From [Clostridium] clostridioforme AGR2157 (GTDB lineage Bacteria; Bacillota; Clostridia; Lachnospirales; Lachnospiraceae), in contig NZ_AUJR01000005.1 in the NCBI RefSeq assembly GCF_000424325.1, positions 62,001 to 126,000 of the forward strand: a DNA stretch of 64,000 bases. The letters are read 5' to 3'. The notes beneath the pieces were generated by a model. The model ran no database searches. It worked only from the letters and a program-made list of their open reading frames with translations, and was not told where the DNA came from. Position 1 is the first letter of the stretch. Each line of letters starts with the position of its first letter. Both the position numbers and the translations under genes were made by a program. Below are positions 52,025 to 60,860 of the stretch, one piece after another.

Positions 52025-53386
52025 TTGAAAGTGGAGAATAATCTGGATACAGATAAAGTCAGAGGGCTGGTATGGAGGCTGGCATTTCCTTCCATGCTGG
52101 CTCAATTTGTGAATGTAATGTACAGCATTGTGGACCGTATGTACATTGGAAATATTCCGCAGACCGGCGCCCTGGCCCTGGCCGGTGTGGGAATATGCGG
52201 TCCCGTGGTCACACTTATATCATCTTTTGCCAGCTGGATTGGAGTGGGAGGAGCGCCTCTTATGAGTATCCGTCTGGGACAGAAAAACGAGAGGGCTGCC
52301 GCCCTGATGGTGGCCAACTGCTTTGCACTTCTGACAGGAATGGCCCTTATTATCATGACGGTGTCCTATCTGTTTAAGGATCAGCTTCTGGTATTCTTCG
52401 GTGCGGGCCCGGCTATATTTCCCTATGCCAACCAGTACATGAGCTGGTATCTGACAGGCACTGCATTTGCTTTGCTCTCAGCGGGCATGAACCAGTTTAT
52501 CATATGCCAGGGATTTGCCACTGTGGGCATGAAATCAGTGGTGCTGGGTGCTGTCAGCAACATCGTGCTGGACCCTGTGTTCATCTTTGTTATGAACATG
52601 GGAGTCAGGGGAGCTGCCATTGCAACCGTGCTGTCACAGATGGCCTCCTGTATCTATGTGCTGCTGTTCCTGTTCGGGAAGCGTCCCCTGGTACGGATTA
52701 CCTTTGGCGGGTACAGGTGGAAAACCATGAAGAAGGTGCTCTTAGTGGGCTTGTCCCCGTTTCTAATCATTGCCTCGGACAGCCTTCTCATCATTATCAT
52801 GAACATGGTTATAAGCAGCTATGGGGGACCTGAGAGAAGCGGCATGCTACTTACCTGCAACACCATTGTACAGAGCTTCATGCTCATTATTACCATGCCG
52901 CTGGGAGGAATTACCGGTGGAACACAGACCGTCATGGGGTATAATTATGGTGCGGGCCGTCCTGACAGGATACGGAAGGCGGAAAAGCATGTACTGCTTT
53001 TATCGGTTGCCTTTACAGCTGTCATGTTCATTATTGCCCAGGCAGGACCGGGATATTTTGTCAGGATATTTACAAGGGAAATGTCCTATGTCCAGGTTAC
53101 GGTGTGGGCAATCCGGATATTTACCCTGTGTATCATCCCGCTGGCTGTGGAATATACGGTGGTGGACGGATTTACAGGTATGGGAATCGCAAAGGTGGCC
53201 ATCAGCCTGTCCATGTTCAGAAAGTCGGTCTATTTCCTTGGGATGATTTTGCTGCCCCGTTATTTTGGGGTAGAGGCCGTGTTTTATGCTGAGCCCATAT
53301 CGGATATCATGGCCTGTTTAGCTGCGTCCACAACGTTTATCATGTTAAGCGGAAAGGTTCTGAAGGACAATCGCAGGCTGTTTTGA
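52025..53386 (+). CDS. MATE-family efflux transporter
   Basis: A 453-residue transporter with twelve predicted helices in two similar halves. The first half opens with LAFPSMLAQFVNVMYSIVDRMYIG, typical of NorM/DinF-type proteins, and the second with GITGGTQTVMGYNYGA. MATE proteins export drugs or metabolites using Na+ or H+. TTG 52025 is the likely start with AGGAG nine bases upstream; GTG 52031 is an alternative. Confidence 0.92.
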   Translation: MKVENNLDTDKVRGLVWRLAFPSMLAQFVNVMYSIVDRMYIGNIPQTGALALAGVGICGPVVTLISSFASWIGVGGAPLMSIRLGQKNERAAALMVANCFALLTGMALIIMTVSYLFKDQLLVFFGAGPAIFPYANQYMSWYLTGTAFALLSAGMNQFIICQGFATVGMKSVVLGAVSNIVLDPVFIFVMNMGVRGAAIATVLSQMASCIYVLLFLFGKRPLVRITFGGYRWKTMKKVLLVGLSPFLIIASDSLLIIIMNMVISSYGGPERSGMLLTCNTIVQSFMLIITMPLGGITGGTQTVMGYNYGAGRPDRIRKAEKHVLLLSVAFTAVMFIIAQAGPGYFVRIFTREMSYVQVTVWAIRIFTLCIIPLAVEYTVVDGFTGMGIAKVAISLSMFRKSVYFLGMILLPRYFGVEAVFYAEPISDIMACLAASTTFIMLSGKVLKDNRRLF

Positions 53387-53442
53387 TTGGGCAGTTTGGG
53401 GGCAGTCAGGCAGAAACATACATAAATGGAAGGAAGAGGAAT

Positions 53443-53886
53443 ATGAATATACTGGTAAGCGCCTGTTTGCTGGGGGTGGAATGCAGATATAACGGCCGTA
53501 GCGTGCTCATTTCCCGGGCAGAGGAACTTTTAAGCAGACATCACCTGATTCCGGTATGTCCGGAAATCATGGGCGGTCTGGCCACGCCCAGGACACCGGC
53601 GGAACGGGTGGGTTCAGGAGTCATCACAAGGGATGGCGGGGATGTCACGGCAGCATATGAAAAGGGCGCCAGGGAAGTGCTTAAGCTGGCGCAGCTTTAC
53701 GGCTGCCAGGCAGCCATACTAAAGGAGAAGAGCCCTTCCTGCGGAAGCGGGCAGATTTATGACGGCACATTTACCGGCACCCTTACAGAGGGGGACGGTG
53801 TCTGCGCCGCATGTCTGAAGGAACATGGGATTAGAGTATATGGGGAGAGCCAGGTGGGGAGACTGTTGGAAGACATAGAAAGGTAA
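53443..53886 (+). CDS. DUF523-family protein
   Basis: A 147-residue small protein matching DUF523. The signature is SACLLGVECRYNG near the N-terminus, PVCPEIMGGLATPRTPAE in the middle and KEKSPSCGSG near residue 105, with conserved cysteines in each. The function is unknown; the cysteines suggest a metal or redox role. Start ATG 53443 has GGAAGAGGA upstream. The L,D-transpeptidase gene starts 6 bp after its stop. Confidence 0.87.
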   Translation: MNILVSACLLGVECRYNGRSVLISRAEELLSRHHLIPVCPEIMGGLATPRTPAERVGSGVITRDGGDVTAAYEKGAREVLKLAQLYGCQAAILKEKSPSCGSGQIYDGTFTGTLTEGDGVCAACLKEHGIRVYGESQVGRLLEDIER

Positions 53887-53892
53887 AGGTGT

Positions 53893-55899
53893 ATGAGGGA
53901 AGAAAAAAACAAGGCAGAATCCATACCTGCCCGGAGCGAGGCAAGGCGTCCCCGCCGAAGCCGCAGCAGGGAGGCTTTCAAACAGCGCCAGAAGGAGCTG
54001 GCAGAAAGCAGGGCGCAGGAGCGCAGGGTACAGGAGAATAAGTTGCAGGAGAATAAGATACAGGAAACCGGAGGGGCGGGCGAAGACAGAACTCGTGGCG
54101 GACTGCCGGGAAATGACGGTCAGGGAACTTTGGATGCACAGGGAAAAGGTCATAGAATCCTGAGCTGGAAGGCTGCTGCCCTGATTCTGATTCTGTCCGG
54201 CGTTGTGCTGGTTGGAGTCTATGTATTCAAAGCCCTGGGTTACAGGAATACATATTTTCCCCATACAGTTATTAACGGGATGGACGTATCAGGGAAGACC
54301 GCGGAGGAAGTGAAGGAACTCATAGCCTCCGGTGTAAACGGGTACGGCCTTGTGCTTAAGCTGCGGGAAGATGAACAGGAGACAGTCACCGGTGAGAAAA
54401 TCGGCCTTCACACTGTGTTTGACGGAAGTCTGGAGGAAATCATACGCCAGCAGAGTCCTTTCCGCTGGCCCAGATATCTGCTTAAGGGACCATCCTACGA
54501 TATAAAGACCATGATTGCCTATGATGCTGACGCTCTGGAACAGACACTTAATGGTCTGTCCTGTTTTGACAGCAGCCGGGTCATTCTGCCCGCAGACGCT
54601 TACCTGTCGGACTATGTGAGCGGACAGGGATATTCCATTGTACCGGAGACAGAAGGAACCGCACTTGATATGGATAAGGTCAGGGCCCAGGTGCAACAGG
54701 CCATATCCAGTCTTGCTCCGGAATTGGACCTGGATGCATTGGGGTGTTACAAGGCTCCGTCCATCCGCAGTGACAATACCTCGCTGGCAGCGGCCAGGGA
54801 TGCCAGGAACCGCTATGTGAATATGACTGTGACCTATACCTTCGGCAGTAAGACAGAGATACTGGACGGGGATGAGATACATGAGTGGCTTGTGTCTGAC
54901 GGGGAACAGGTTTCCATTGACCCGGACCAGGCAGCACTCTATGTAAAAAGCCTGGCCTCCAAGTATAATACGGCATACAAGAAGCGATCCTTTGCCACCA
55001 GCTACGGGCAGAACGTGGAGGTATCCGGTTTTTACGGCTGGAGGATCAACCAGTCCGAGGAGACCAGGGAACTTATGGGGATTCTGGAAGCAGGAGAGAG
55101 CGTCACCAGGGAACCTGTATATTTGCAGACAGCCGCAAGCCATGATGTGCCGGATTACGGCAGCACGTATGCGGAGGTGAACCTGACGGCACAGCACCTG
55201 ATTTTTTACAAGGACGGGCAAAAGGTGATGGAGTCTGACTTTGTCTCCGGCAATGTTTCCAGGGGGCATACCACGCCTCCGGGGATTTTCTCCATTACAT
55301 ACAAGCAGAGGGATGCGGTGCTGAAGGGGGAGGGATATGCCAGCCCTGTGAAGTTCTGGATGCCTTTTAATGGAGGCATCGGTTTCCACGATGCCAGCTG
55401 GCGGTCCAGCTTCGGCGGTTCCATCTATAAGAGCGGCGGGTCCCACGGCTGCGTGAACATGCCCTATGACAAGGCTAAAGAGCTCTTTGAAAATGTATAT
55501 GCGGGCATGCCTGTCATCTGTTATAACCTTCCGGGAACAGAGAGTAAGAAATCCAGCCAGTCCTCCGGCAGGGCGCCTCAGGAGACAGCGGCGCCTACGC
55601 AACCGTCGCCTGTGCCCACACAGGCACCTACGCAGCCGTCGCCTGTGCCTATACAGGCACCTACGGCGGGGAACCCGTCCGTTCCGACAGAGACACTGCC
55701 GTCAGAAACATTGCCGTCAGAGGCAGTACCGCCTGAAACATCACCGCAGCCATCACAGCCTCAGGTCATTATACAGCCTGCGGACCAGACAACGGCAGCA
55801 CCCGCCCAGACACAGCCGTCGCCCGGAACCACAGAAGGGTACGGCCCGGCCTTCCAGACACCCCAGTCCGGCTCAGCAGCCGGGCCGGGCGTCAGCTGA
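53893..55899 (+). CDS. L,D-transpeptidase (YkuD) with membrane anchor
   Basis: A 668-residue cell-wall crosslinking enzyme. An Arg/Gln/Glu-rich cytosolic N-terminus of about 95 residues precedes one membrane helix (about 96-116), then a putative peptidoglycan-binding region (PG_binding_4-like, about 130-400), and a YkuD domain. YkuD holds GFHDA, H518 and catalytic C520 in SHGCVNMP. The last ~110 residues are Pro/Thr/Ser/Gln-rich with internal repeats and may span the wall. The start is only 6 bp from the DUF523-like gene, with AGGTG upstream, so coupling is likely. Forms 3-3 crosslinks or attaches ligands. Confidence 0.9.
   Translation: MREEKNKAESIPARSEARRPRRSRSREAFKQRQKELAESRAQERRVQENKLQENKIQETGGAGEDRTRGGLPGNDGQGTLDAQGKGHRILSWKAAALILILSGVVLVGVYVFKALGYRNTYFPHTVINGMDVSGKTAEEVKELIASGVNGYGLVLKLREDEQETVTGEKIGLHTVFDGSLEEIIRQQSPFRWPRYLLKGPSYDIKTMIAYDADALEQTLNGLSCFDSSRVILPADAYLSDYVSGQGYSIVPETEGTALDMDKVRAQVQQAISSLAPELDLDALGCYKAPSIRSDNTSLAAARDARNRYVNMTVTYTFGSKTEILDGDEIHEWLVSDGEQVSIDPDQAALYVKSLASKYNTAYKKRSFATSYGQNVEVSGFYGWRINQSEETRELMGILEAGESVTREPVYLQTAASHDVPDYGSTYAEVNLTAQHLIFYKDGQKVMESDFVSGNVSRGHTTPPGIFSITYKQRDAVLKGEGYASPVKFWMPFNGGIGFHDASWRSSFGGSIYKSGGSHGCVNMPYDKAKELFENVYAGMPVICYNLPGTESKKSSQSSGRAPQETAAPTQPSPVPTQAPTQPSPVPIQAPTAGNPSVPTETLPSETLPSEAVPPETSPQPSQPQVIIQPADQTTAAPAQTQPSPGTTEGYGPAFQTPQSGSAAGPGVS
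55595..55660 (+). repeat. 33-bp tandem repeat in the Pro-rich tail
   Basis: Two 33-bp copies encode the 11-residue unit PTQPSPVPTQA / PTQPSPVPIQA. Shorter LPSE repeats follow. Copy number may vary between strains. Confidence 0.75.
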
Positions 55900-55970
55900 C
55901 AAAACTTGTTGTGTAGGGGCCAAACCATAAGGATTTTTGCAGGAGGCAGTCGATTTTTCAAGTGAATTTA

Positions 55971-55999
55971 TTGACAAATGGAAAAAACCATTTTATAAT
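55971..55999 (+). promoter_or_regulatory. Perfect consensus promoter with symmetric spacer
   Basis: TTGACA (55971-55976), a 17-bp spacer and TATAAT (55994-55999), all consensus. AAATGG and CCATTT form an inverted repeat filling most of the spacer, a possible repressor site. Confidence 0.85.
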
Positions 56000-56062
56000 G
56001 CCTTTAATGCATCTAGGGATTACTCGTAAAGCCATTATTCAAAATTAGGGAGGATATGGACT

Positions 56063-56602
56063 ATGGTAGAAAAGAAAGATGTTAAGGCAACTGTAAAGGC
56101 AGCAGCACAGGCAGCACAGCCGGCAGAGGCCAAGACAGAAGCAAAACCAGCAGTTCCGGAGAAAGTAGAAGCAAAGGCAGAGGCGGCAGTTCCGGTGAAG
56201 GCAGAAGCAGCTCCTGTTGAGAAGGAAGCAAAGGCAGCTCCGGCTAAAAAGACAACAGCCAGGAAAACAGCAGCCAAGAAGGCAGCGGCTCCGAAGGAGA
56301 CAGCTAAGAAGGAGGCAGCAGCGGCTAAGAAAGAGGCAGCCCCCAAAGCAGCAGCTAAGAAAGAGACCGTGAAGAAGGCACCCGCCAAGAAGGCAGCAGA
56401 GCCAAAGGCGGCCATACATTTCCAGTTTGACGGCAAGGACCTTGTGGCAAAGGATGTGCTGGACCAGGCTGTGAAGGCATTTAAGAAATCACACAGGGGC
56501 GTTGAGATTAAGAACATTGATCTGTACATTGTCGCAAACGAAGGCGCAGCCTACTATGTGGTGAACGGTGAAGGCGGAGATGATTACAAGATAATACTGT
56601 AA
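56063..56602 (+). CDS. Lys/Ala-rich DUF6465-like protein
   Basis: A 179-residue cytosolic protein. Residues 1 to about 113 are almost only Ala, Lys, Glu, Pro and Val, with repeated AAKKEAA and PAKK words similar to histone H1-like tails. Residues about 114-179 form a compact domain (IHFQFDGKDLVAKDVL to DYKIIL) that I recall as DUF6465, found in Lachnospiraceae. A nucleic-acid-binding or nucleoid role is suggested by the basic tail, but the tail also has many glutamates, so this is only a possibility. The perfect promoter and GGGAGGA imply high expression. Confidence 0.75.
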   Translation: MVEKKDVKATVKAAAQAAQPAEAKTEAKPAVPEKVEAKAEAAVPVKAEAAPVEKEAKAAPAKKTTARKTAAKKAAAPKETAKKEAAAAKKEAAPKAAAKKETVKKAPAKKAAEPKAAIHFQFDGKDLVAKDVLDQAVKAFKKSHRGVEIKNIDLYIVANEGAAYYVVNGEGGDDYKIIL

Positions 56603-56628
56603 TTCGGTATAAAGGATTGAAGGATGAA

Positions 56629-56670
56629 GTGGGTTGCTGTATCATGGATGCAGCAGCTCATTTATTTTAT
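56629..56670 (+). terminator. Rho-independent terminator
   Basis: GTGGGTTGCTG (56629-56639) pairs with CAGCAGCTCAT (56651-56661) including three G-T pairs, followed by TTATTTTAT. Confidence 0.65.
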
Positions 56671-56732
56671 GTGCCGCGGGCAGGCATAATCAATAAAGAC
56701 ATAAAATCAATAAGGATAGGAAACAGGGCAGT

Positions 56733-58262
56733 ATGGCAGATTTACCGGTACGATTTGAAGAACGGATGAGAGTATTATTAGGAGATGAATATCCGGCCTT
56801 TGCGGCCAGCTATGACAAGGAGCGGGTCCAGGGATTGAGGTTTAACAGCCTCAAGTTCCCGGACGGGAGACAGGATGCCGTCGGAAGCGGAAAAGACAGG
56901 GAAGTGGGAAAATCCGGGGAAAACGGAGAGGACAAAGAAACCTGGGAAGAGGCCGGTGCTGCCGAAGCAGCGGAACGGGTCAGGCAGGAGACCGGGTTTA
57001 CACTTGAGCGGATTCCATGGGTGAAGGAAGGGTATTATTATTCCGGGGACAACAGGCCCGGAAAGCATCCATATCATGAGGCAGGGCTTTACTATATCCA
57101 GGAGCCCAGTGCCATGGCCGTGGTGGAATTATTAGACCCCAGGCCGGGAGAGCGTGTGCTTGATTTGTGTGCTGCGCCGGGAGGAAAGTCCAGCCACATC
57201 GCTTCCAGGATGAAGGGAATCGGATTTCTCCTGTCCAATGAGATTCATCCGGCCAGGGCCAGGATACTTTCCCAGAACATGGAGCGGATGGGTGTGCAGA
57301 ACGCAGTGGTGTCCAATGAGGATGCCCAAAGCCTGGCCGGGACATTTGACCATTTTTTCCACAAAATCGTGGTGGATGCCCCCTGTTCAGGGGAAGGAAT
57401 GTTCCGCAAGGATGAGGAGGCCAGAATCCAGTGGAGTGAGGAACATGTGAAGATGTGTGCCGCCCGTCAGGGAGAGATACTGGACCATGCAGCGGCCATG
57501 CTGGCGCCCGGGGGCAGAATGGTATATTCCACCTGTACCTTTGCCCCGGAGGAGAATGAGGGGACGGTTCTGGCCTTCCTGGGACGCCACCCTGAATTCC
57601 GAACAGAACAGGTGCCTGCCTATCCTGGTTTTACCAAAGGAAAGTCCCGGTGGGCAGGGCCGGAGGCGGAAGGCTGGGGCCTGGAGCGGACACTTCGCAT
57701 CATGCCCCACATCCTGGAGGGAGAGGGCCATTACATGGCTGTCTTAAGAAAGGAGGGGGAGCCGCAAAATGCGGCAAAAGCAGGGAGCAGGGACAGGCTG
57801 TATCTGGACAGCAGAAAGAGAAAAGAGGTGTTCAGGGATTACGATCCCTTTATCCGGAACACCCTGTCAGAACCGGACACCTTCCTGGAGCGGAAGGAAT
57901 ACGTGCTGTTCGGGGACCAGCTGTATCTGGTGCCGGCCGATATGCCGGATATGAAGGGACTTAAGATTCTCCGGCCGGGTCTTCATCTGGGCACCCTTAA
58001 AAAGAACCGTTTTGAGCCCTCCCATGCCCTGGCACTGGCGCTCAGGAAGGAGGAGGTGAAATGCTCCTGGGAACTGTCCCCCTCCGGAGACAGCGTAATC
58101 CGGTACCTGAGAGGTGAAGCCCTCAGCGAGGACGCAGGAATACCTGAGGGACGCCTGAAAGGCTGGGTGTTAGTCTGTACCGGCGGTTTCAGCCTGGGCT
58201 GGGCCAAGTATGCGGGAGGCATGCTCAAAAACCATTATCCCAAGGGGCTGCGGTGGAATTAA
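56733..58262 (+). CDS. RsmF/NOL1-type rRNA cytosine-C5 methyltransferase
   Basis: A 509-residue SAM-dependent m5C methyltransferase. The SAM motif is LDLCAAPGGKSSH. Motif IV APCSGEGMF has C218 and motif VI STCTF has C268, the two cysteines needed for release and catalysis. The C-terminal ~150 residues form a PUA-like RNA-binding region, as in RsmF. A charged Gly/Glu/Lys segment at about residues 45-90 interrupts the N-terminal domain. AGGAAACAGGGCAGT is upstream. It converges with an RluA-type gene with only 6 bp between stops. Confidence 0.9.
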   Translation: MADLPVRFEERMRVLLGDEYPAFAASYDKERVQGLRFNSLKFPDGRQDAVGSGKDREVGKSGENGEDKETWEEAGAAEAAERVRQETGFTLERIPWVKEGYYYSGDNRPGKHPYHEAGLYYIQEPSAMAVVELLDPRPGERVLDLCAAPGGKSSHIASRMKGIGFLLSNEIHPARARILSQNMERMGVQNAVVSNEDAQSLAGTFDHFFHKIVVDAPCSGEGMFRKDEEARIQWSEEHVKMCAARQGEILDHAAAMLAPGGRMVYSTCTFAPEENEGTVLAFLGRHPEFRTEQVPAYPGFTKGKSRWAGPEAEGWGLERTLRIMPHILEGEGHYMAVLRKEGEPQNAAKAGSRDRLYLDSRKRKEVFRDYDPFIRNTLSEPDTFLERKEYVLFGDQLYLVPADMPDMKGLKILRPGLHLGTLKKNRFEPSHALALALRKEEVKCSWELSPSGDSVIRYLRGEALSEDAGIPEGRLKGWVLVCTGGFSLGWAKYAGGMLKNHYPKGLRWN

Positions 58263-58268
58263 AAAACG

Positions 58269-59168
58269 TCAGGTGCCTGGTGGCAGGAGTCGTTCCATAT
58301 CTTCAGGCAGCCCGGCCGTGAATTCCATCTCCTTTCCTGTAATGGGATGTTGAAACTTGAGGAGATAGGAGTGGAGGGGCTGACGGTCGATATACCGGTA
58401 ATCCGGGCAGTATAAGAAGTCTCCGGGAAGGGGATGCCCTATGGACCTCATGTGGACCCGTATCTGATGCGTCCTGCCTGTTTCCAGGCTGAGACTCACC
58501 AGAGACAGGTCCTTTTCTTCGTTGTAGAGCAGGGTATGGTAATGGGTGACTGCCCTTTCGCCTGTCTCAGGGTCCACCCTGCGCTCGATGGTGGATCCTT
58601 CTGCCCTGGCAATGGGGCTGTCAACCGTGCCTTCCTCCGGTGTATGCCCAAGTACAATGGCCCTGTACTCCCGCCTGATTCTGCGCCTGGCCATTTGTTC
58701 CGATAATATACAGGCGCTGAGCATATGCCTGGACAGGACCAGCAGCCCGGTGGTATCCCTGTCCAGACGGTTGATGACCCGGTAAGTAAATGCTTCCCCC
58801 TTTTCATGAAAGTACCAGGAGACAGCGTTGGCCAGGGTATTGTCATAGTGGCCCTGGGAAGGGTGGATGGGCACGCCTGCGTCTTTATTGATTACCAGTA
58901 TGTCCTCGTCCTCATACACAATGGCAAGAGGAAGCTTTACCGGCACGATGTTTCCGGAATCCTCCTCCTCAGGCAGCGCCACCTCCACTGTCTCCCCGGC
59001 TTTAAGACGGTAACCTGCGTAGACCGGCATTCCGTCTACCGCAAGTCCCTGGCCTGCCTTAATGCGTACCACCAGCCGGTGGGAAAATCCCTTTGCCTTT
59101 AAAAACTGTCCAAGGACAATCCCGTCCTCCCTGTCTCCAATGGTATAACATATAACTCTCCGTCTCAT
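58269..59168 (-). CDS. RluA-family pseudouridine synthase
   Basis: A 299-residue pseudouridine synthase. An S4-like RNA-binding domain occupies the N-terminus (FLKAKGFSHRLVVRIKAGQGLAVDG). The catalytic aspartate lies in NRLDRDTTGLLVL near residue 138. LETGRTHQIRVHMRSIGHP is the conserved uridine-pocket motif. Target is rRNA or tRNA uridines and cannot be assigned. GAGGGAC precedes the ATG. Confidence 0.92.
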   Translation of the reverse strand: MRRRVICYTIGDREDGIVLGQFLKAKGFSHRLVVRIKAGQGLAVDGMPVYAGYRLKAGETVEVALPEEEDSGNIVPVKLPLAIVYEDEDILVINKDAGVPIHPSQGHYDNTLANAVSWYFHEKGEAFTYRVINRLDRDTTGLLVLSRHMLSACILSEQMARRRIRREYRAIVLGHTPEEGTVDSPIARAEGSTIERRVDPETGERAVTHYHTLLYNEEKDLSLVSLSLETGRTHQIRVHMRSIGHPLPGDFLYCPDYRYIDRQPLHSYLLKFQHPITGKEMEFTAGLPEDMERLLPPGT

Positions 59169-59276
59169 GTCCGTCCCTCAAATCTGCTTTCTGTAAGACA
59201 AATCTTTTGTGTCTGTATATCTCTGAAGCTATCACTTGGTTTTCGCTGATAATCTCAAAGGAATTCCTGTGCAGCC

Positions 59277-60524
59277 CTATTTCAAATATTTTTTCTTGCT
59301 GGCAGCGTGGTCTACGATGGCGTCCTTTCGCAGGAAGCTGGCCCGCTTTACGCTGTCTATTCCATATTTGCTGCGGATGGCATCCACTGCCCTTTCAAAA
59401 TCCTTTTTCTTCTGAAGTCCGGGGTCGTCAAAAAGGCTCATCTGTGAGAACCCGTCATCGGAAATCTTACCGGCCCGCACACCCATGAGCCGCAGGGGCG
59501 TCATGTTCCAGGATTCCCTCAGCAGGCGGCAGGAATACTCATAAATCACGGAGGTGGAATCCGTTGGTTCCGGTATGACCATCTGGTGTGACTGATTCCT
59601 GAACTCCCAGTCACGCAGCTCCACACAGACATTATTGCACAGCACATGGTCCGCCCTCAGCCTGGCGCCTACGGTTTCACAGAGGGAGAGCAGGACCTGA
59701 CAGGCGCTTTCATAGTCAGATATATCCCTGGAAAGGGTGATGCTGTTGCCATAGGCCTTATTTACAGGTTCCTTTTCAGCCACAGGGTCATCATCAATGC
59801 CATTGGCGTACTGGCGGATGAGGACCGCATACTTTTCGCCCAGGTGGGACTTAAGCACCTCCAGGTTGCAGCATGCCAGCTGCCCGATGGTATGTAATCC
59901 CAGATTCTCCATCTTCCTCTGGGCTGCGCCTCCCACAAAGAACAATTCCCGTAAAGGCAGGGGCCACATCTTATCAGCCACCTCCCGGGGAAACAGGGTA
60001 TGGCATTTATCCGGTTTCTCAAAGTCAGAGGCCATTTTAGCCAGAAGCTTATTGGTGGAGATTCCGATATTCACCGTAAATCCCAGTTCCTTCCTGATTC
60101 TTTCCCGAATCTCATTGGCCACCTCCAGGGGGCTGCCAAAGAGATGGATGGTGCTGGTCATGTCCAGAAAAATCTCATCAATGCTGAACTTCTCATGGTC
60201 CGGCGTGTATTCCTCCAAAAGATCCATCATGCGCCGGGAGCATTTAATGTAAAAATCAAACCGGGACGGGACAACCACCAGCTCCGGGCATTTACGCATG
60301 GCCTGAACCAGGGGTTCCCCAGTGGTGACCCCATACTTCTTAGCCAAAGGAGACTTAGCCAGCACGATTCCATGGCGGGACTTGGCGTCCCCTCCGACCG
60401 CAGAAGCAACAGTCCTCAAATCCAGGGCCTCCGGGTCCTGAGAAAGCCGGTACACGCATTCCCAGCTTAAAAATGCTGAATTCACATCAATATGAAAAAT
60501 AAGACGCTCCCTCTGTCCCATCAT
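59277..60524 (-). CDS. dinB: DNA polymerase IV / Y-family polymerase
   Basis: A 415-residue Y-family polymerase for translesion synthesis. The palm catalytic residues are in HIDVNSAF near the N-terminus and SIDEIFLDM near residue 116. A helix-hairpin-helix-like region follows (AAQRKMENLGLHTIGQLA) and the little-finger domain is present. There is no C-terminal beta-clamp motif that I can name with certainty. The first of two adjacent ATGs is used; the binding site is weak. No LexA-like operator was recognised upstream. Confidence 0.92.
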   Translation of the reverse strand: MMGQRERLIFHIDVNSAFLSWECVYRLSQDPEALDLRTVASAVGGDAKSRHGIVLAKSPLAKKYGVTTGEPLVQAMRKCPELVVVPSRFDFYIKCSRRMMDLLEEYTPDHEKFSIDEIFLDMTSTIHLFGSPLEVANEIRERIRKELGFTVNIGISTNKLLAKMASDFEKPDKCHTLFPREVADKMWPLPLRELFFVGGAAQRKMENLGLHTIGQLACCNLEVLKSHLGEKYAVLIRQYANGIDDDPVAEKEPVNKAYGNSITLSRDISDYESACQVLLSLCETVGARLRADHVLCNNVCVELRDWEFRNQSHQMVIPEPTDSTSVIYEYSCRLLRESWNMTPLRLMGVRAGKISDDGFSQMSLFDDPGLQKKKDFERAVDAIRSKYGIDSVKRASFLRKDAIVDHAASKKKYLK

Positions 60525-60602
60525 AAAACACCGGCCTTTCTGTTTTATTGTCCGCTTACAGATATCATAGCAGAATATGTGTTCGGGGGCAAGAGGGAGA
60601 TA

Positions 60603-60790
60603 GGTTGGGGATGGAGGGGAGACGCGTATGGAGGGGGATTGGCGTCCGTGGGAGGAAGGAGACAGGCGGGGATACGGCTGCGGGGCAAGTCCGGTCTAAG
60701 AGACCGGCTAAGCCCCTGTAGATGCCTCCCCGCCTGTTTCCCCGCCTGCCTCCCCCCGCCTGCCTCCCCCCTCACGCCCATTCCCCAACC
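60603..60790. other. Long imperfect stem-loop in intergenic DNA
   Basis: Nested complementary arms span about 190 nt: GGTTGGGGATGG (60603) with CCATTCCCCAACC (60778), GGAGACAGGCGGGGA (60658) with TCCCCGCCTGTTTCC (60727), GGGGC with GCCCC, and CCGGTCT (60691) with AGACCGG (60701) around an AAG loop. The left arm is purine-rich, the right arm pyrimidine-rich with repeated CCCCGCCTGCCT words. It lies in the 336-bp gene-free gap between dinB and the carboxypeptidase gene. The short open frames here are by-products of this composition. Confidence 0.7.
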
Positions 60791-60860
60791 CACATTCCCA
60801 GTAATAATCATTTTCCTCCAAGAATACTATTAAAATAAAGCCAACTAGGCGGCGTCGTTT

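Noticed and set aside
54289-55602. 437-codon minus-strand frame opposite the L,D-transpeptidase
   Set aside because: The opposite strand encodes a complete YkuD enzyme. The antisense frame has no binding site and no domain.
60603-60790. Stem-loop as a CRISPR leader or array
   Set aside because: There are no equal-length repeats with unique spacers; the units are unequal C-rich words.
60492-60833. Open frames through the dinB upstream gap
   Set aside because: They translate the stem-loop arms into Gly/Arg or Pro-rich text and lack binding sites.
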